64,000 nucleotides of DNA from Amphichorda felina (Eukaryota; Ascomycota; Sordariomycetes; Hypocreales; Bionectriaceae), in NCBI GenBank assembly GCA_016490725.1, contig JAEMHR010000038.1:62001-126000 (forward strand), written 5' to 3'. Made by a program: the position numbers and the translations under genes. The notes beneath the pieces are model-generated. The model saw only the letters and a program-made list of their open reading frames with translations, ran no database searches and had not been told where the DNA came from. Positions within the stretch are counted from its first letter, which is position 1. The number at the start of each line of letters is the position of its first letter. Below, one piece after another: positions 54,123 to 64,000 of this stretch.

Positions 54123-55604
54123 CGTGGAGGATGATGCTGTGGGAAGAAGGTTGGGAGGGGGAGGACGGGGAGGACGAGGAGCGGTGCAGGGCTGGATGGT
54201 CCCGTAGTCCATGAGGGGCGAGCAGAGGGTGACAGCAGAGGTTAAATAATAGCTAAAATCCTGCCAGTGGCTCTGGGGCACCGAGGCCGAGGTCACGAAC
54301 CCTCGTCGCGGCTGGGGTTCAGAAGTTGAGTCTGGGGTACGTGAAGGTATTACACTGGGTACACCAGGCTCGAGTCGCTTGACTGGGTTCGACTGGGTTG
54401 AGTGTCTCGACTGGGGACGGCTAGGGTGCGACCCCGCTGCCTGGGCTGCTTGGCCCAGATTCTGGGGATCTGGGAAATTGGCAAAATGGCAAATTGGGAG
54501 CTCGTGGGCTGGAAATTGGGGACTCTGAGACCCCCCACAGGCTCGGCTCGAGTTGCCCTGCGGAGTGGTTGTGACTGGCCTGAGTTGGTGATGTGGTGAT
54601 CTTGGTTGGACGACGATGAGGGAAAGGGGACCCGTCTACAGATTATCCGTACCAGATATGTACTCGTAGAGGACGGACGCTTGTACACAGTAAGAGTCGA
54701 GTAGAGTATCCGCAGCCTGGGAAGCAAAAGAAAAGGATGGCCCCAGACGGCACGGCCCTGAGACCCCGACGATGCTGCTAGTCTGCTGAGGGAAAAGAAT
54801 CATCATGGGGCCAAGTTCAGCTGTTCGGCGGGCGGCGGGCAACACGCCGGGACTCAGAGCTGGGCTCCGTGTGGGCCGGTATGGAGAATGGATGGGGAAT
54901 GGATGGAGACGAATGGAGCCGAATGGAGCAGAGATGGAGCAGAGATGGAGCCCCTGTGAGACATTGGGAATAGCACGGGCTCACGCTGCGGAGCAACCCC
55001 AGCCTTGTCCCAATCATCCTACACCATCTACACCGTGTAGGCAACATGCAGTGTGTGATGGTCCACTCCCCCGCGCTGCCTCTTGTCATCCTCGCCCTTC
55101 CATTCGCATCGCGCGACACCGTCTAATAGACGAACTGCCAGAGTAGGGGCCGGTAGGGGTCTGTCACCGTCCGTGTCTAGGGTAGGGGGAGCCGAGAGCA
55201 TTCCACGCGACGTTGACTGGCCCCAGAGCCCAGCACAACCCAGCACAACCCAGCACAACCCCTCAGGCCATGTCCAGCTGTTCCGCTCCCCTCAAGTGCA
55301 AGCCGAAGACTTGGGTCCTCAACTCCGGATTCTAACCACCGGCTTTCGACCCCGGCCGCCGATGCCGGAGCCGCTTCACTTACACGCCTGCCACCCGCCT
55401 CGTCCGTCCCCATGCAAGCCCTCGAGCTGTCCATCCGGAGAGCCTACGGTAAGCGACACGGCCAGCAGCGGTATAAAGCACATGTGTACAGCTTCATACG
55501 TGCGATACACAGCTGCGTCTAGTCACAGCCGTCCGACATCCCAGACCACACACCCAGACCACACACCCAGACAAACTCGGCTCCCTCGGTAGCCCTCATC
55601 CACC
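54123..55604. other. intergenic between divergent transporter and lyase genes
   Basis: 1.48 kb holding both promoters. GGA-rich direct repeats (GAATGGA, AGAGATGGAGC) occur at 54885-54950. A 10-bp unit CAGCACAACC is repeated three times at 55231-55260. A TATAAAG element lies at about 55472, 130 nt upstream of the lyase ATG. No gene seen. Confidence 0.55.
55231..55260. repeat. 10-bp tandem repeat, three copies
   Basis: CAGCACAACC three times without mismatch, in the promoter region of the lyase gene. Confidence 0.9.
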
Positions 55605-56860
55605 ATGTCGCCCCCGACCTCAACCCCCTACCCCTTCCCCCTCGCCACGGGCAAGCCCGTCGAGGCTGCTTCCTCCTCCACCCTGACCCTCGCCAACGTC
55701 CGCGGCCGCATCCCCTCCATCCAGGCCTCGCGCCTGCGCTCCATGTGGCTCGAGGCCCGCGCCGACCCCTCCAAGATCGTCGCCTTCCCCTGCTCCTACG
55801 ACGGCCTGTCGTCGCGCCTCGTCCAGGAGGCCGGCTTCCCCATCGTCTTCCTGTCCGGCTACGCCGTCTCCAGCTCCCACGGCCTGCCCGACACGGGCTA
55901 CGTCGCCATGCAGGACATGGCCGACAAGGTCCAGGAGGCCGTGCGTCTGGTCGACGTCCCCGTCATGGTCGACGGCGACACGGGATACGGGAGCCCCCTC
56001 AATGTGCGTCGCACCGTCGAGTGCTTTGCCCATGCTGGCGCCGCGGGCGTCATGATCGAGGACCAGACCTGGCCGAAGCGTACGTCGCAGCACGCCCCAA
56101 GCATATATATATATGTATATGTATATGTTCATGTATGCATCCCCGCTGACGAGTGAAAACACAGGCTGCGGCCACACCAAGGGCAAGTCGGTCGTCTCGC
56201 GCGGCGAGGCCCTTGCGCGCGTCCAGGCCGCCGTCGACGCGCGCAACGAGGGCAAGGACATTTTCATCCTCGCCCGCACCGACTCGCTCATCCACGGCTG
56301 GGACGAGGCCATGCACCGCGCCCGCGAGTTTGCCCGCATCGGCGCCGACGCCGTCTTTGTCGAGGCGCTGCCCGACCGCGCGGCCATGGTCCGCTGCGTG
56401 GGGGAGCTGGACGTGCCGCTCATGGCCAACAGTGGGTTCCTCTCTATTTTCTATCCTGATCCACAGATAGGTGATGGCATCCGAGGAGTCTGACAGAGTC
56501 TGCTGTGTGCATAGTCATTGAGGGCGGCATGACGGAGAACCTGTCTGCCGCCGAGCTGGCCACCATGGGCTTCAGCGCCGTCGCCTACCCCTGGACGCTG
56601 GTCGCCGCCCATCTCAGGAGCATCCGCGAGACGCTCGAGAACCTCAAGGCGAGCATGACGGTGGGCGCCCCGCCCATGATCCTGTCGTACGATGAGGTCT
56701 GCAGCGGCGTCGGCTTCCCCCGCTACTGGGTACGTGTTCTACCTGGCTCTGTACGCAAGGTGTGTAGGCCCGTGTTGACGAGATATTCTACTAGGAACTG
56801 GAGCAAAGATACAAGTATGACGACCAGGGTGATCAGTCAAAGAAGGACGCGTCTGGTTAA
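55605..56860 (+). CDS. isocitrate lyase/PEP mutase superfamily lyase
   Basis: Four exons: 55605-56079, 56165-56431, 56515-56729 and 56795-56860; 340 residues. The alpha/beta barrel shows the superfamily residues: SYDGLSSRLVQEAGFPIVFLSGYAVS, metal-binding D123-G-D125-TGYG, and the catalytic loop KRCGH (158-162, QTWPKRCGHTKGK) rebuilt across intron 1. FILARTD and FVEALPD follow in order. This type includes oxaloacetate acetylhydrolase, methylisocitrate lyase, PEP mutase and CPEP mutase. The KRCGH form indicates a C-C lyase rather than a mutase, but which acid is cleaved is not decidable by eye. The C-terminal GFPRYWELEQRYKY segment is the helix-swap region of the family. The neighbours are a Dal5-type importer and an FAD monooxygenase. 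Confidence 0.9.
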
Positions 56861-57131
56861 ATAGTGTTTGCTGGAGAGCGTGAAGCAAGGGAGTGATAGA
56901 GCGCTATACACACGCTGCGAAAGGGGAGGCCGGCGTCGGCTATAATGTCATACAAGGATATCCATTAATTCGGAAGCATTCAAATAGCCGTCTTCAGCCC
57001 CATAGATACTATAGTGTACTATATCACTTGTCTGGCTGCGGATCCACGGCTACAACGGGCGGATCCTAAACAAGGCTGTAGCCATATCTAAGTATTTTAT
57101 CGGCCGCCAGATGTCAATATGGTGCTGATGA

Positions 57132-58659
57132 CTACCCTGACTTGCTTGTGGTATTGCCGCTCACGTAGGTGGACCAGGCCTGGTCGGCAGCCTCCACGCA
57201 GTCGAACCCCCACAGCCACTCCTGGAAAAGGGGGTCGGCCATCACGTTGGGGCGCCCGGAGGTGGTCGTTCCCTGCAGCAGCTCGCGGTCGCGCTCCTCG
57301 CTGAGCGGGCCGTCAGCCATCTGCCAGTACCGGCCGTTCTTGGTCGTGGCCTCGCTGACATGCTCGGTCCGCTCCTTTCGCAGCCGCTGGTAGATGTCGA
57401 GGCAGTCCCGCACCTGCTCTGGCGTCTCCGTCCTGGCCAGCAGATGCGCGAGGGTCGAGACTGACTCTAGTCCCATGGCAGACCCCTGGCCTCTGGAAAA
57501 GGGGGGGCGTCAGATTGAGCATTGTCGCGGTTTTGGGGGCCTAGGTAAGGGAGAAAGGGGGCCTGGGGGGCATGGGGGCTTATTATTGGCATGACTTACA
57601 GATATGGAAGCATCTGGTGTGCTGCGTCGCCAACGAGGCAGAACTTTCCCGAGGAACTGACCCAGGGCGCCTTGTATTCGTTGACCTTGGGCTCGGGTAG
57701 CGTGAAACGCATCCCGTCCGTGGCCAGGTTGATGAGCTCGCGCACATCGGGCTCCCACGAGGCAACCTTGGACTTCAAGTCGTCCATGTTTGACGACTGT
57801 GGCTGCCACGACACATGCTCCAGGCCTGTCGACGAGGGCCACGTGAATCCTATGTTGAACACGCCATCCAGCCCGTATGTTATGACTTGGCATCCAGGAC
57901 CCAGCCAGACGACGCAGTTTGGCTTCTCGATCAGGTATTTGAGTCTTGGGCTCGCTAGAATCCTGTCTTCATCCACCAGGATTCGGTTGACAATCTTGTC
58001 ATGAGGCACCTTCTCCGGATTCCCGATCAAGGCTTTACGGACGACTGATTTGCTGCCATCTGCTCCGAGGAAGAGATCGGCCTGGATATCAGTCTCGGCC
58101 CCAGCCTGTCCCGAGAGCCTCAAGAGGCCATTCTCCAAGTCTACACTGGAGACGTCGACATTCACACCGAACCTGACCCCGATGCCCTGCGCGATAGCCT
58201 CGGTGTACAGGGTCTCATACAGGTGCCCTCGATGGGTGGTGACAAGGGGCGCGTTATACCTCTCCTCCAGACCCCCGAGGTCCTGCGAGTGCAGCACCTG
58301 CCCTGTCTTGTACGCCCTGAGAATGAGCGACTGTGGGAGCACAGATCTCGCCTGGATCTTGTCGAGGACGCCGAGGTCCTTCAGCACGCGCGCGGCGTTG
58401 GGCTGCAGCTGAATCCCGGCACCTGACTGAAGACGATCATAATGTCAGCCCTTCGGGCGCTCCCTGAATCAAAATCCAAAATAGGGGGGAAGTGGCTGGG
58501 GTTTGATGACCAGCTTACCGTACGGAGAGCCGCATCCCTCTCAAGGACTGTCACTTGGAATCCGTAGCGGTGAAGGAAGAGGGCACCGGCCAGCCCCGCG
58601 ATTCCCGCACCGACGATGCAGATCCGGAAGTTGGATCGGAAGTTGGATCCTTCAGACAT
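57132..58659 (-). CDS. FAD-dependent aromatic-ring monooxygenase (salicylate hydroxylase-like)
   Basis: Three exons: 58519-58659, 57600-58426 and 57132-57492; 442 residues. The FAD dinucleotide motif is G17-A-G-I-A-G22 (ICIVGAGIAGLAGALFLHRYG) ending in E (VLERD). The DG motif reads FLGADGSKSVVRK and the GD motif CLVGDAAHQMLPYLGQGSAMG, the latter rebuilt across intron 2. SGAGIQLQPNAARVLKDLG after intron 1 is typical of group A flavoprotein monooxygenases acting on aromatic acids with NAD(P)H. Substrate candidates are phenolic acids or a secondary-metabolite phenol. The gene is convergent with the lyase gene, 271 bp apart. Confidence 0.92.
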
Positions 58660-59907
58660 TCTCTTTTTCTCAGCAGAGTACGTGGGAGTCAAGTGATGGG
58701 GGAGAGTCTTGCAAAGTTGCATCAAGAAGCACGCACAACACAACTAGCCCAGCGTACTGCGCACATGTATCGACGGGACACGCAGATGTCTGGAGCTATT
58801 TATACACACTAGCAGTCTCGCTTCCAGCGTGAATTGTAGGCGGTACTCCATTAGCCTTCGGCGCAGACAATAGAGCGCACGCCCCTTACCGTGCCGAGCC
58901 ACGCATCACGAGGATTGTCTTGCAGTTCTGATCCACATGTACGACAACTCCACGCGTGCTGCTGGTGATATGCAGAGCGCGGGTGCTCGGCGTCCCAGAC
59001 CTCCCGCCTCTGCCAGTTTCCATCATTCCTGGCCCGGAGAGGGAATTCTGCAGCTTACACGGGAAGTACCGTACGACTCTGCATGTGTGATGTAACTATA
59101 TGTAGGCATGCCGACAGTATCTGGGGCTATAATATCAGACATGCAGAATTTTAGCTGCTTATACGATGCCTGCTAGTCATGAAATACTACTAGTCATCTA
59201 CGTAATAGACCGCATTTTCGGCGAGGAGCATGGCGGTAAACGTATTCGCAGCCCCCTACGATAATGGCACTAAACCCCCAAGTCAAGGGCCGCACCAGAC
59301 GACCACGACCTGCCATACAGGGGAAGATGGACTCATCTTTCCCAAAGATCCTGTCATCGCAGTTTGATTGGGGAATGGAGGCCAGCTATTGGTAGGCATC
59401 TAGTCATTTGTGAACATCAATGTCATAGTTCAAGGGGCGAGTGTGAAATGTCCACTCCCCCGATATCAAAAAGCATCATATACATACCCATATGCACCGC
59501 CTCTGTATTTGTACTGTTGTATGAATATGTTAATATTTACAGACTAGCTTACATGTCAAAATGCCGTCAACAAAAAATGTTGTCCGTTGAACATCCGTCC
59601 AGTTGCAGACCCCATTGTCATCACGGGTCGTGTTCATGTTGCAACCTGGAGAAGTTACGAAGCGGGTTAGGGTTCGGGTAGTGCTTGTGGCTGATGCCTA
59701 GTTAGTGTGGCAGTGCACCACTTAAGCCCCACGCCTCTGGTTGCGTCACGCTCCCCTCACTGACTTCCATGATCCCCCATCCCACCTAAAACCCGCCACC
59801 ACACCAGCCTCAAGTCCGACGTCGCCCATCAACTCTCGACGCTCGCCATCTCCATCCCCCACAACCCGCACGAAAACCACCACATCCGCCCCCCCGTACC
59901 GCCCACC
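58660..59907. other. intergenic between divergent monooxygenase and did2 genes
   Basis: 1.25 kb holding two promoters. AT-rich around 59460-59570. A GTTAGGGTTCGGG stretch near 59667 is too short and single to be telomeric. No gene seen. Confidence 0.55.
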
Positions 59908-60597
59908 ATGTCGAACCGCCAGCTAGCCCGCGACATGCAGGTCGAGTTCCAGGCCCGCTTCCAGGCCAAGCAGGCGCGGCGCGAGGCGCAAAAGGCCGCC
60001 AAGCAGGACCCCATCCTCAAGAAGCAGATCCAGGACCTGCTCAAGAAGGGCGAGACCCAGAAGGCCTACCAGAAGGCCAAGATGCTCCTGTCCAAGCAGG
60101 CCCTCGCCTCCCAGATGGACTCCATCGCCGACATGGCCGAGCTCAACTCGTCCCAGATCCAGGCCAACAACGCCATGAACCGCATGACGCACATGATGGG
60201 CCAGTCGTCGCGCGTCATGAACGCCGCCCAGAAGAACAGCAACCCGGAAAAGGCACGTCCCTCTCACATCCCCTTTCCCTCCCCCCACTTCGAAAACCCC
60301 CCGCTAACACGATTGCAGACCCTCGTCACCCTCGAGCAGTTCAAGCAGCAGAACGAAGAGTACGCCATGTCCAACAACATCTACCAGGACGCCATGACCC
60401 AGTCCACCTCCGCCCAGGTCCCCGAGGACGCCGTCCACGAGCTCCTCGGCAAGCTGGCCGACGACGCCGGCCTCGAGCTCAGCAAGGAGCTCAACCAGGC
60501 CACGCCCGCCAACGCCGAGCCCGCCAGCGCGGCCGCCGAGCCCACGGCCGAGGAGGAGGATAAGCTCCAGCAGCGGTTGCGTGCTCTGCGGGCGTGA
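59908..60597 (+). CDS. did2: ESCRT-III-associated protein Did2 (CHMP1/Vps46)
   Basis: Exons 59908-60252 and 60319-60597; 207 residues, close to the 204 of yeast Did2. The Snf7 fold is an N-terminal basic helix hairpin (ARFQAKQARREAQKAAKQDP, LLKKGETQKAYQKAKMLLSKQ) and a middle region QANNAMNRMTHMMGQSSRVMN, with an acidic C-terminal half. The end DKLQQRLRALRA is the MIM1 helix that binds the Vps4 MIT domain. Did2 recruits Vps4 to disassemble ESCRT-III on endosomes. The intron 60253-60318 uses a GC donor (AAG|GCACGT) with a CTAAC branch site and CAG acceptor. It is 66 nt and stop-free, so an unspliced mRNA would simply insert 22 residues. Family alignment (NPEKTLVTLEQF) supports splicing. Confidence 0.93.
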   Translation: MSNRQLARDMQVEFQARFQAKQARREAQKAAKQDPILKKQIQDLLKKGETQKAYQKAKMLLSKQALASQMDSIADMAELNSSQIQANNAMNRMTHMMGQSSRVMNAAQKNSNPEKARPSHIPFPSPHFENPPLTRLQTLVTLEQFKQQNEEYAMSNNIYQDAMTQSTSAQVPEDAVHELLGKLADDAGLELSKELNQATPANAEPASAAAEPTAEEEDKLQQRLRALRA

Positions 60598-60956
60598 TCG
60601 GATGGACGTCGTTGGAGGGGGAGGGGGGATGATATTGGAGCAGGCAAATGCGCTGGGTGATGATGGGATGATGATGGGGTTTGCTGGTGTACTTTGGACA
60701 TAACATGGGCGGCGTTCAGCGAATGATTACGGGAAGGGACTTGTTGAGTTTAGAATGCTTACACGATATATACATGTCCACCACCATGGGCGTCTCCGGA
60801 TGTTCCACTGTCAGAATTAACGTCTACGTGCAATCACAGATGACATCTGATCTGAGTAAAACCACAATACAGACGGTATAATTATGGCTCCAAAAGGCTT
60901 TACTCGTTTAGGCCACTCCTAGATTCTATTTTCACCCCTTTAGATACGTCTGTTCG
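60598..60956. other. convergent 3' flank
   Basis: 359 bp between the stops of did2 (plus) and ski2 (minus). AT-rich from 60860. No gene seen. Confidence 0.6.
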
Positions 60957-63900
60957 TTACATGTACAGACTCGCCACCGCCGTAATATCCCGCTTGATCA
61001 TCTCCTGCGCTGTCTGCATCTTCTGGTACAGCTCTGGGTCGCCGACGATGCGCGCCGCATTCTTGACCTCGCGGCACGTCTCGTCCAGGCGCGTGATGGT
61101 GCGCACAATGGTGCCCTCGAGCACGTCCGTCAGCCCCGTGATGTTCTTGAAGCTCATGCCCCGCGCCCACTCGTAGACCACCTCCATGATGCCGAAGCGC
61201 GGGCGCGACACAAAGTCGTTGCTGTCGTCGGCCGACTGGATGACCTGCAGGCGCGTCTGGACGTCGTTAACCTTCTCCGACAGCGCAATGATGGTCTGCT
61301 TGCCGCGCTCCAGGTTGCCTGTCAGGACAGGCTCGATGGTGGTCTTCTCTTGGAAGACAAAGGCCGAGAGCAGGGCCGCAATTTCGGCCGGCTCGAAGTC
61401 GGCCAGGACGTTGTCGAGGATCAGCTCGGTCAACACAAGTTCGTCGCCCGAGTGGATCTCACAGGCAACCTTACCCTTGAGTTGGATACGCGTTGCGTCG
61501 TCGATGAAGCCAAGCTCTTTGAGCACTTGAACTCTCTGTTCATAGTCGGGCAGTAGTTGCAGATTCTGGTCGGACAGCGACTGCTTCAGCTGCGAGATAT
61601 GCTCCTTGATCAGCCACTGATCGTGGCACATGGCAAACTGTAGTCAATGTTAGTTTCCTCCTTAGTGACATTACCTCACTGGATACACTTACATGCTTCA
61701 AGAAGCTTGGACATCTCGTCACTGGGGATTCTGCTGCAGTCTTGGCCAGGGTCGCTCGCTTCTCTACCAGCTCCTGTAGTTGGAGACTCTTGACCTTCGA
61801 AAAGTCCATCTCGTCCCAGCGGTCATCCCAAGCAGTGCAGATCTCTTGAAGCCGCTTCTCTGCTTTCACGAGGTCCTCGCCACCATTAAAGATCCCAGGA
61901 ATGATGTCTTTGGTCACCCACTTCGTCAGACACTCCACGTCGCTCAATGGCACGTGCAAGGTCTTGATCAGAACGCGCCTCTTGCTGTGGGGCAGCTTGT
62001 GGAAGTATCTCTTGAAACCATGAACATAGGGAAGCAGGTCAGTCGCGTCTCGTTTCTCCCGCAGAGTCCTGATGGCGCAGACGTGGAGCGTCGGATCCTC
62101 AGACGTGCCTCGCTGGCTGATGCCATCCGCAAGGAGGATACCTGGTGTACGGATGCCCTCCCAGTTGAACACCACCAGCCTGTTCATCGAGAAGATGCGT
62201 CGGCCAATGGGGATTTTTAATATGCCCTTGTACAGCTCGAGGGTAGCCTGCTTGAAGTCTTGGGAAGCCTGGTGACACTCATCCATGTGCTCGTCGCAAA
62301 TCTTGCACGAGTCCCGCTTGACCTTGGCCAGATCAGCCTGCGCCAACTTGACATCCTTTTCGTGCTCTGGGAGCAGTTGCTGGGTGGCATGCTCCGAGAA
62401 ACTACGCTTAATCATCTCTTCTATTTTAAGCGCCTCAACCCTCAATAGGTTGAGAATCATGTTGTACGTCAGTCGGAACTGTGATCGAAGCTTCGAAGGT
62501 TCGCCCAGAATCATGTGTCGAAGTTCAGCCACAGGGGGGGCGTCATCTCCTCCAGGTGGCACGATGATGACGGATCCGACAGTGTCCAGACCTCGGCGGC
62601 CAGCTCGTCCAGCCATCTGCGTGTACTCTCCAGGGAGGAGATTTCGGAATGAGTGCCCGTCATGCTTGCGATATCCAGAGAACACAACCGTTCGGGTCGG
62701 CAGGTTCAGGCCCATGGCAAAAGTCTCGGTCGCAAAGAGCACCTTGACCAGCGTCTGGGCAAAGAGGATCTCAACAATCTCCTTAACAATAGGTAGCAAG
62801 CCACCGTGGTGAACAGCAATTCCTCGGCTCAGAAGATCACGTAGCCTGATGATCTGGGGAAGAAGTCTGTCTTCAGGCTTCAGCCTGGCAATAGACCTTT
62901 CGATGATCATGTGGATGCGACTCTTCTCCGATGCCGTACAAAAGTCTGTATTGCTCAGAGCATCGGCATTCTCCTCACAGCGCTTCTTTGAAAAGACAAA
63001 GATACACGCCGGTAGAAGGTTCTGCTTCTTGAGAAAATGAACCAGATGGACCCAGAGGTTCTTGTCTTGAGCGGCCGACGTGAAACCACCAGGTCGGCCC
63101 GTCCTCCCCATGTGTCCTGGGTTGTGGCTGGCTCTAGGAGGTCCTCCGCGACCTCGTTGCTGATTTCCGCCTCGCTGCTGGCCTCCCCTTCCACCCCGTT
63201 GCGGTCCTCCTCTTTGAGGACCGCCTCGCTGGTTGCCCCTGGGGTTCCCTCCCCGCGTTGCCACCGTCGACTGGGCAGGGTATTCCTTCTCCTTGCCCTG
63301 GATCGCCTGATGAGCCTCCTTCCACCCCTTTTCAATAAACTTTTTGTCAGAATCCACAATCTTGTGGACATTCTTCCCGGCCCATAGATAGTGCTCGAGT
63401 GGGACGGGTCTCTTTGGTGTCGAGATGACATAGATATCCTTTTGTTTCGTTCGACCAACCCATGATGCAAACTCGTAGGTATTGGGGACCGTCGCCGAAA
63501 GCAAGATAAGAGATACATGCTCGGGAAGCATGATGATGACCTCTTCCCAGACGACACCTCGCTCAAAATCGTTGACATAGTGCACCTCATCGAAGATGAC
63601 AAATTCGACGTCTCGTATCAGATCCGCTCCCCGGTACAACATACTTCGCAGAATCTCCGTCGTCATGATCAGGCAACTAGCCTCAGGGTTGATCTGGACG
63701 TCACCAGTCAAGATGCCCACCTCGTCAAACGTCTGGCGGAAATCTCGGAACTTTTGGTTGCTGAGCGCCTTGATGGGGGATGTGTAGATAGCCTTGGTCA
63801 TGTGTCGAGCCGCCAGCGCAATCGCATACTCGGCCACGACAGTCTTGCCAGCGGATGTGTGAGCAGCAACGAACACTGAGTCGCCGTTCTCAAGGTGGTA

Positions 63901-64000
63901 GACAGCTTCCTTTTGGAACGTGTCGAGCTCAAAGGGCCACTCCCTTGCCATGTCTGGGACAAGTTCGCGAAAGTTAGGCATGTCGTGTTTGATATCCACC
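60957..64000 (-). CDS. ski2: Ski2-type superkiller RNA helicase, 5' part outside the window
   Basis: Partial: exon 61693-64000 (continuing beyond the window) and the last exon 60957-61637, joined by a 55-nt intron at LKH|FAM; about 996 residues are visible. DExH helicase motifs: AHTSAGKTVVAEYAIA (I), TSPIKALSNQKFRDF (Ia), MTTEILRSMLYRG, FDEVHYVND (II), LLSATVPN (III), LFATETFAMGLNLPTRTVVF and QMAGRAGRRGLD (VI). VPDMAREWPFELDTFQKEAV before motif I is specific to Ski2 rather than Mtr4. A Gly/Arg/Gln-rich RGG insertion (about 40 residues) lies between the two RecA lobes, as does TPKRPVPLEHYLW. An arch-type insertion with CKICDEHMDEC and the C-terminal DSHCT domain follow. Ski2 is the motor of the cytosolic SKI complex that feeds mRNA to the exosome. 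Confidence 0.95.

Noticed and set aside
59660..59685. Telomere-like GTTAGGGTTCGGGT
   Set aside because: One TTAGGG unit and one degenerate neighbour, inside a promoter region; not an array.
1..64000. CRISPR arrays, operons, bacterial-type signals
   Set aside because: The genome is eukaryotic; the tandem repeats found are microsatellites or coding repeats without spacers.

Overview
The window is a chromosomal fragment of a filamentous ascomycete, most likely a Sordariomycete. The evidence is short spliceosomal introns (about 49-111 nt, often with CTAAC-type branch sites), GC-rich codon usage, gene-sized intergenic spaces without operons, and fungal hallmark genes: Zn2Cys6 regulators, a HAC1/HacA bZIP with its IRE1 intron, an XlnR-type regulator, a hybrid histidine kinase, the complex I 21 kDa subunit, Did2, Csm3 and Ski2. 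I rebuilt about 29 protein genes by joining exons at GT-AG (twice GC-AG) junctions and checking that reading phase is kept across each join. All coordinates are CDS spans, with exons listed in the evidence.

Layout. 1-6 kb: a small SnoaL/NTF2-like protein behind a long microsatellite, a Zn2Cys6 regulator and an MFS drug:H+ antiporter-type transporter. 6.7-9.9 kb: a dynamin/Mx-type GTPase followed by an ankyrin remnant. 11.7-19.6 kb: an XlnR-type regulator, a 7-TM protein and a secreted RNase T2. 21-29.3 kb: a hybrid histidine kinase whose phospho-accepting His is replaced by Asn, a 2OG-Fe(II) oxygenase, a secreted M43 metalloprotease and a Cys-rich single-pass membrane protein. 32-40.4 kb: a secreted LVIVD-repeat protein, then a head-to-head pair (uncharacterised coiled-coil protein / Hsp70-like ATPase) with a small disordered protein behind it. 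40.4-46 kb: a gene-poor stretch with a 180-bp foldback MITE. 46-52 kb: housekeeping genes (hac1, csm3, complex I 21 kDa subunit, a DUF427 protein, an uncharacterised anchored protein). 52-59 kb: a Dal5-type transporter, an isocitrate lyase/PEP mutase-type lyase and an FAD monooxygenase. 59.9-64 kb: ESCRT-III protein Did2 and the 3' part of SKI2, which runs off the window.

I see no classical secondary-metabolite core enzyme, no tRNA or rRNA gene and no CRISPR. The observations most worth following are the complete IRE1 twin-hairpin intron of hac1, with a hydrophobic segment that exists only in the unspliced frame; the His-to-Asn pseudokinase hybrid with an intact receiver; the divergent Hsp70-like/coiled-coil pair; the TA-flanked MITE; and two GC-AG introns.
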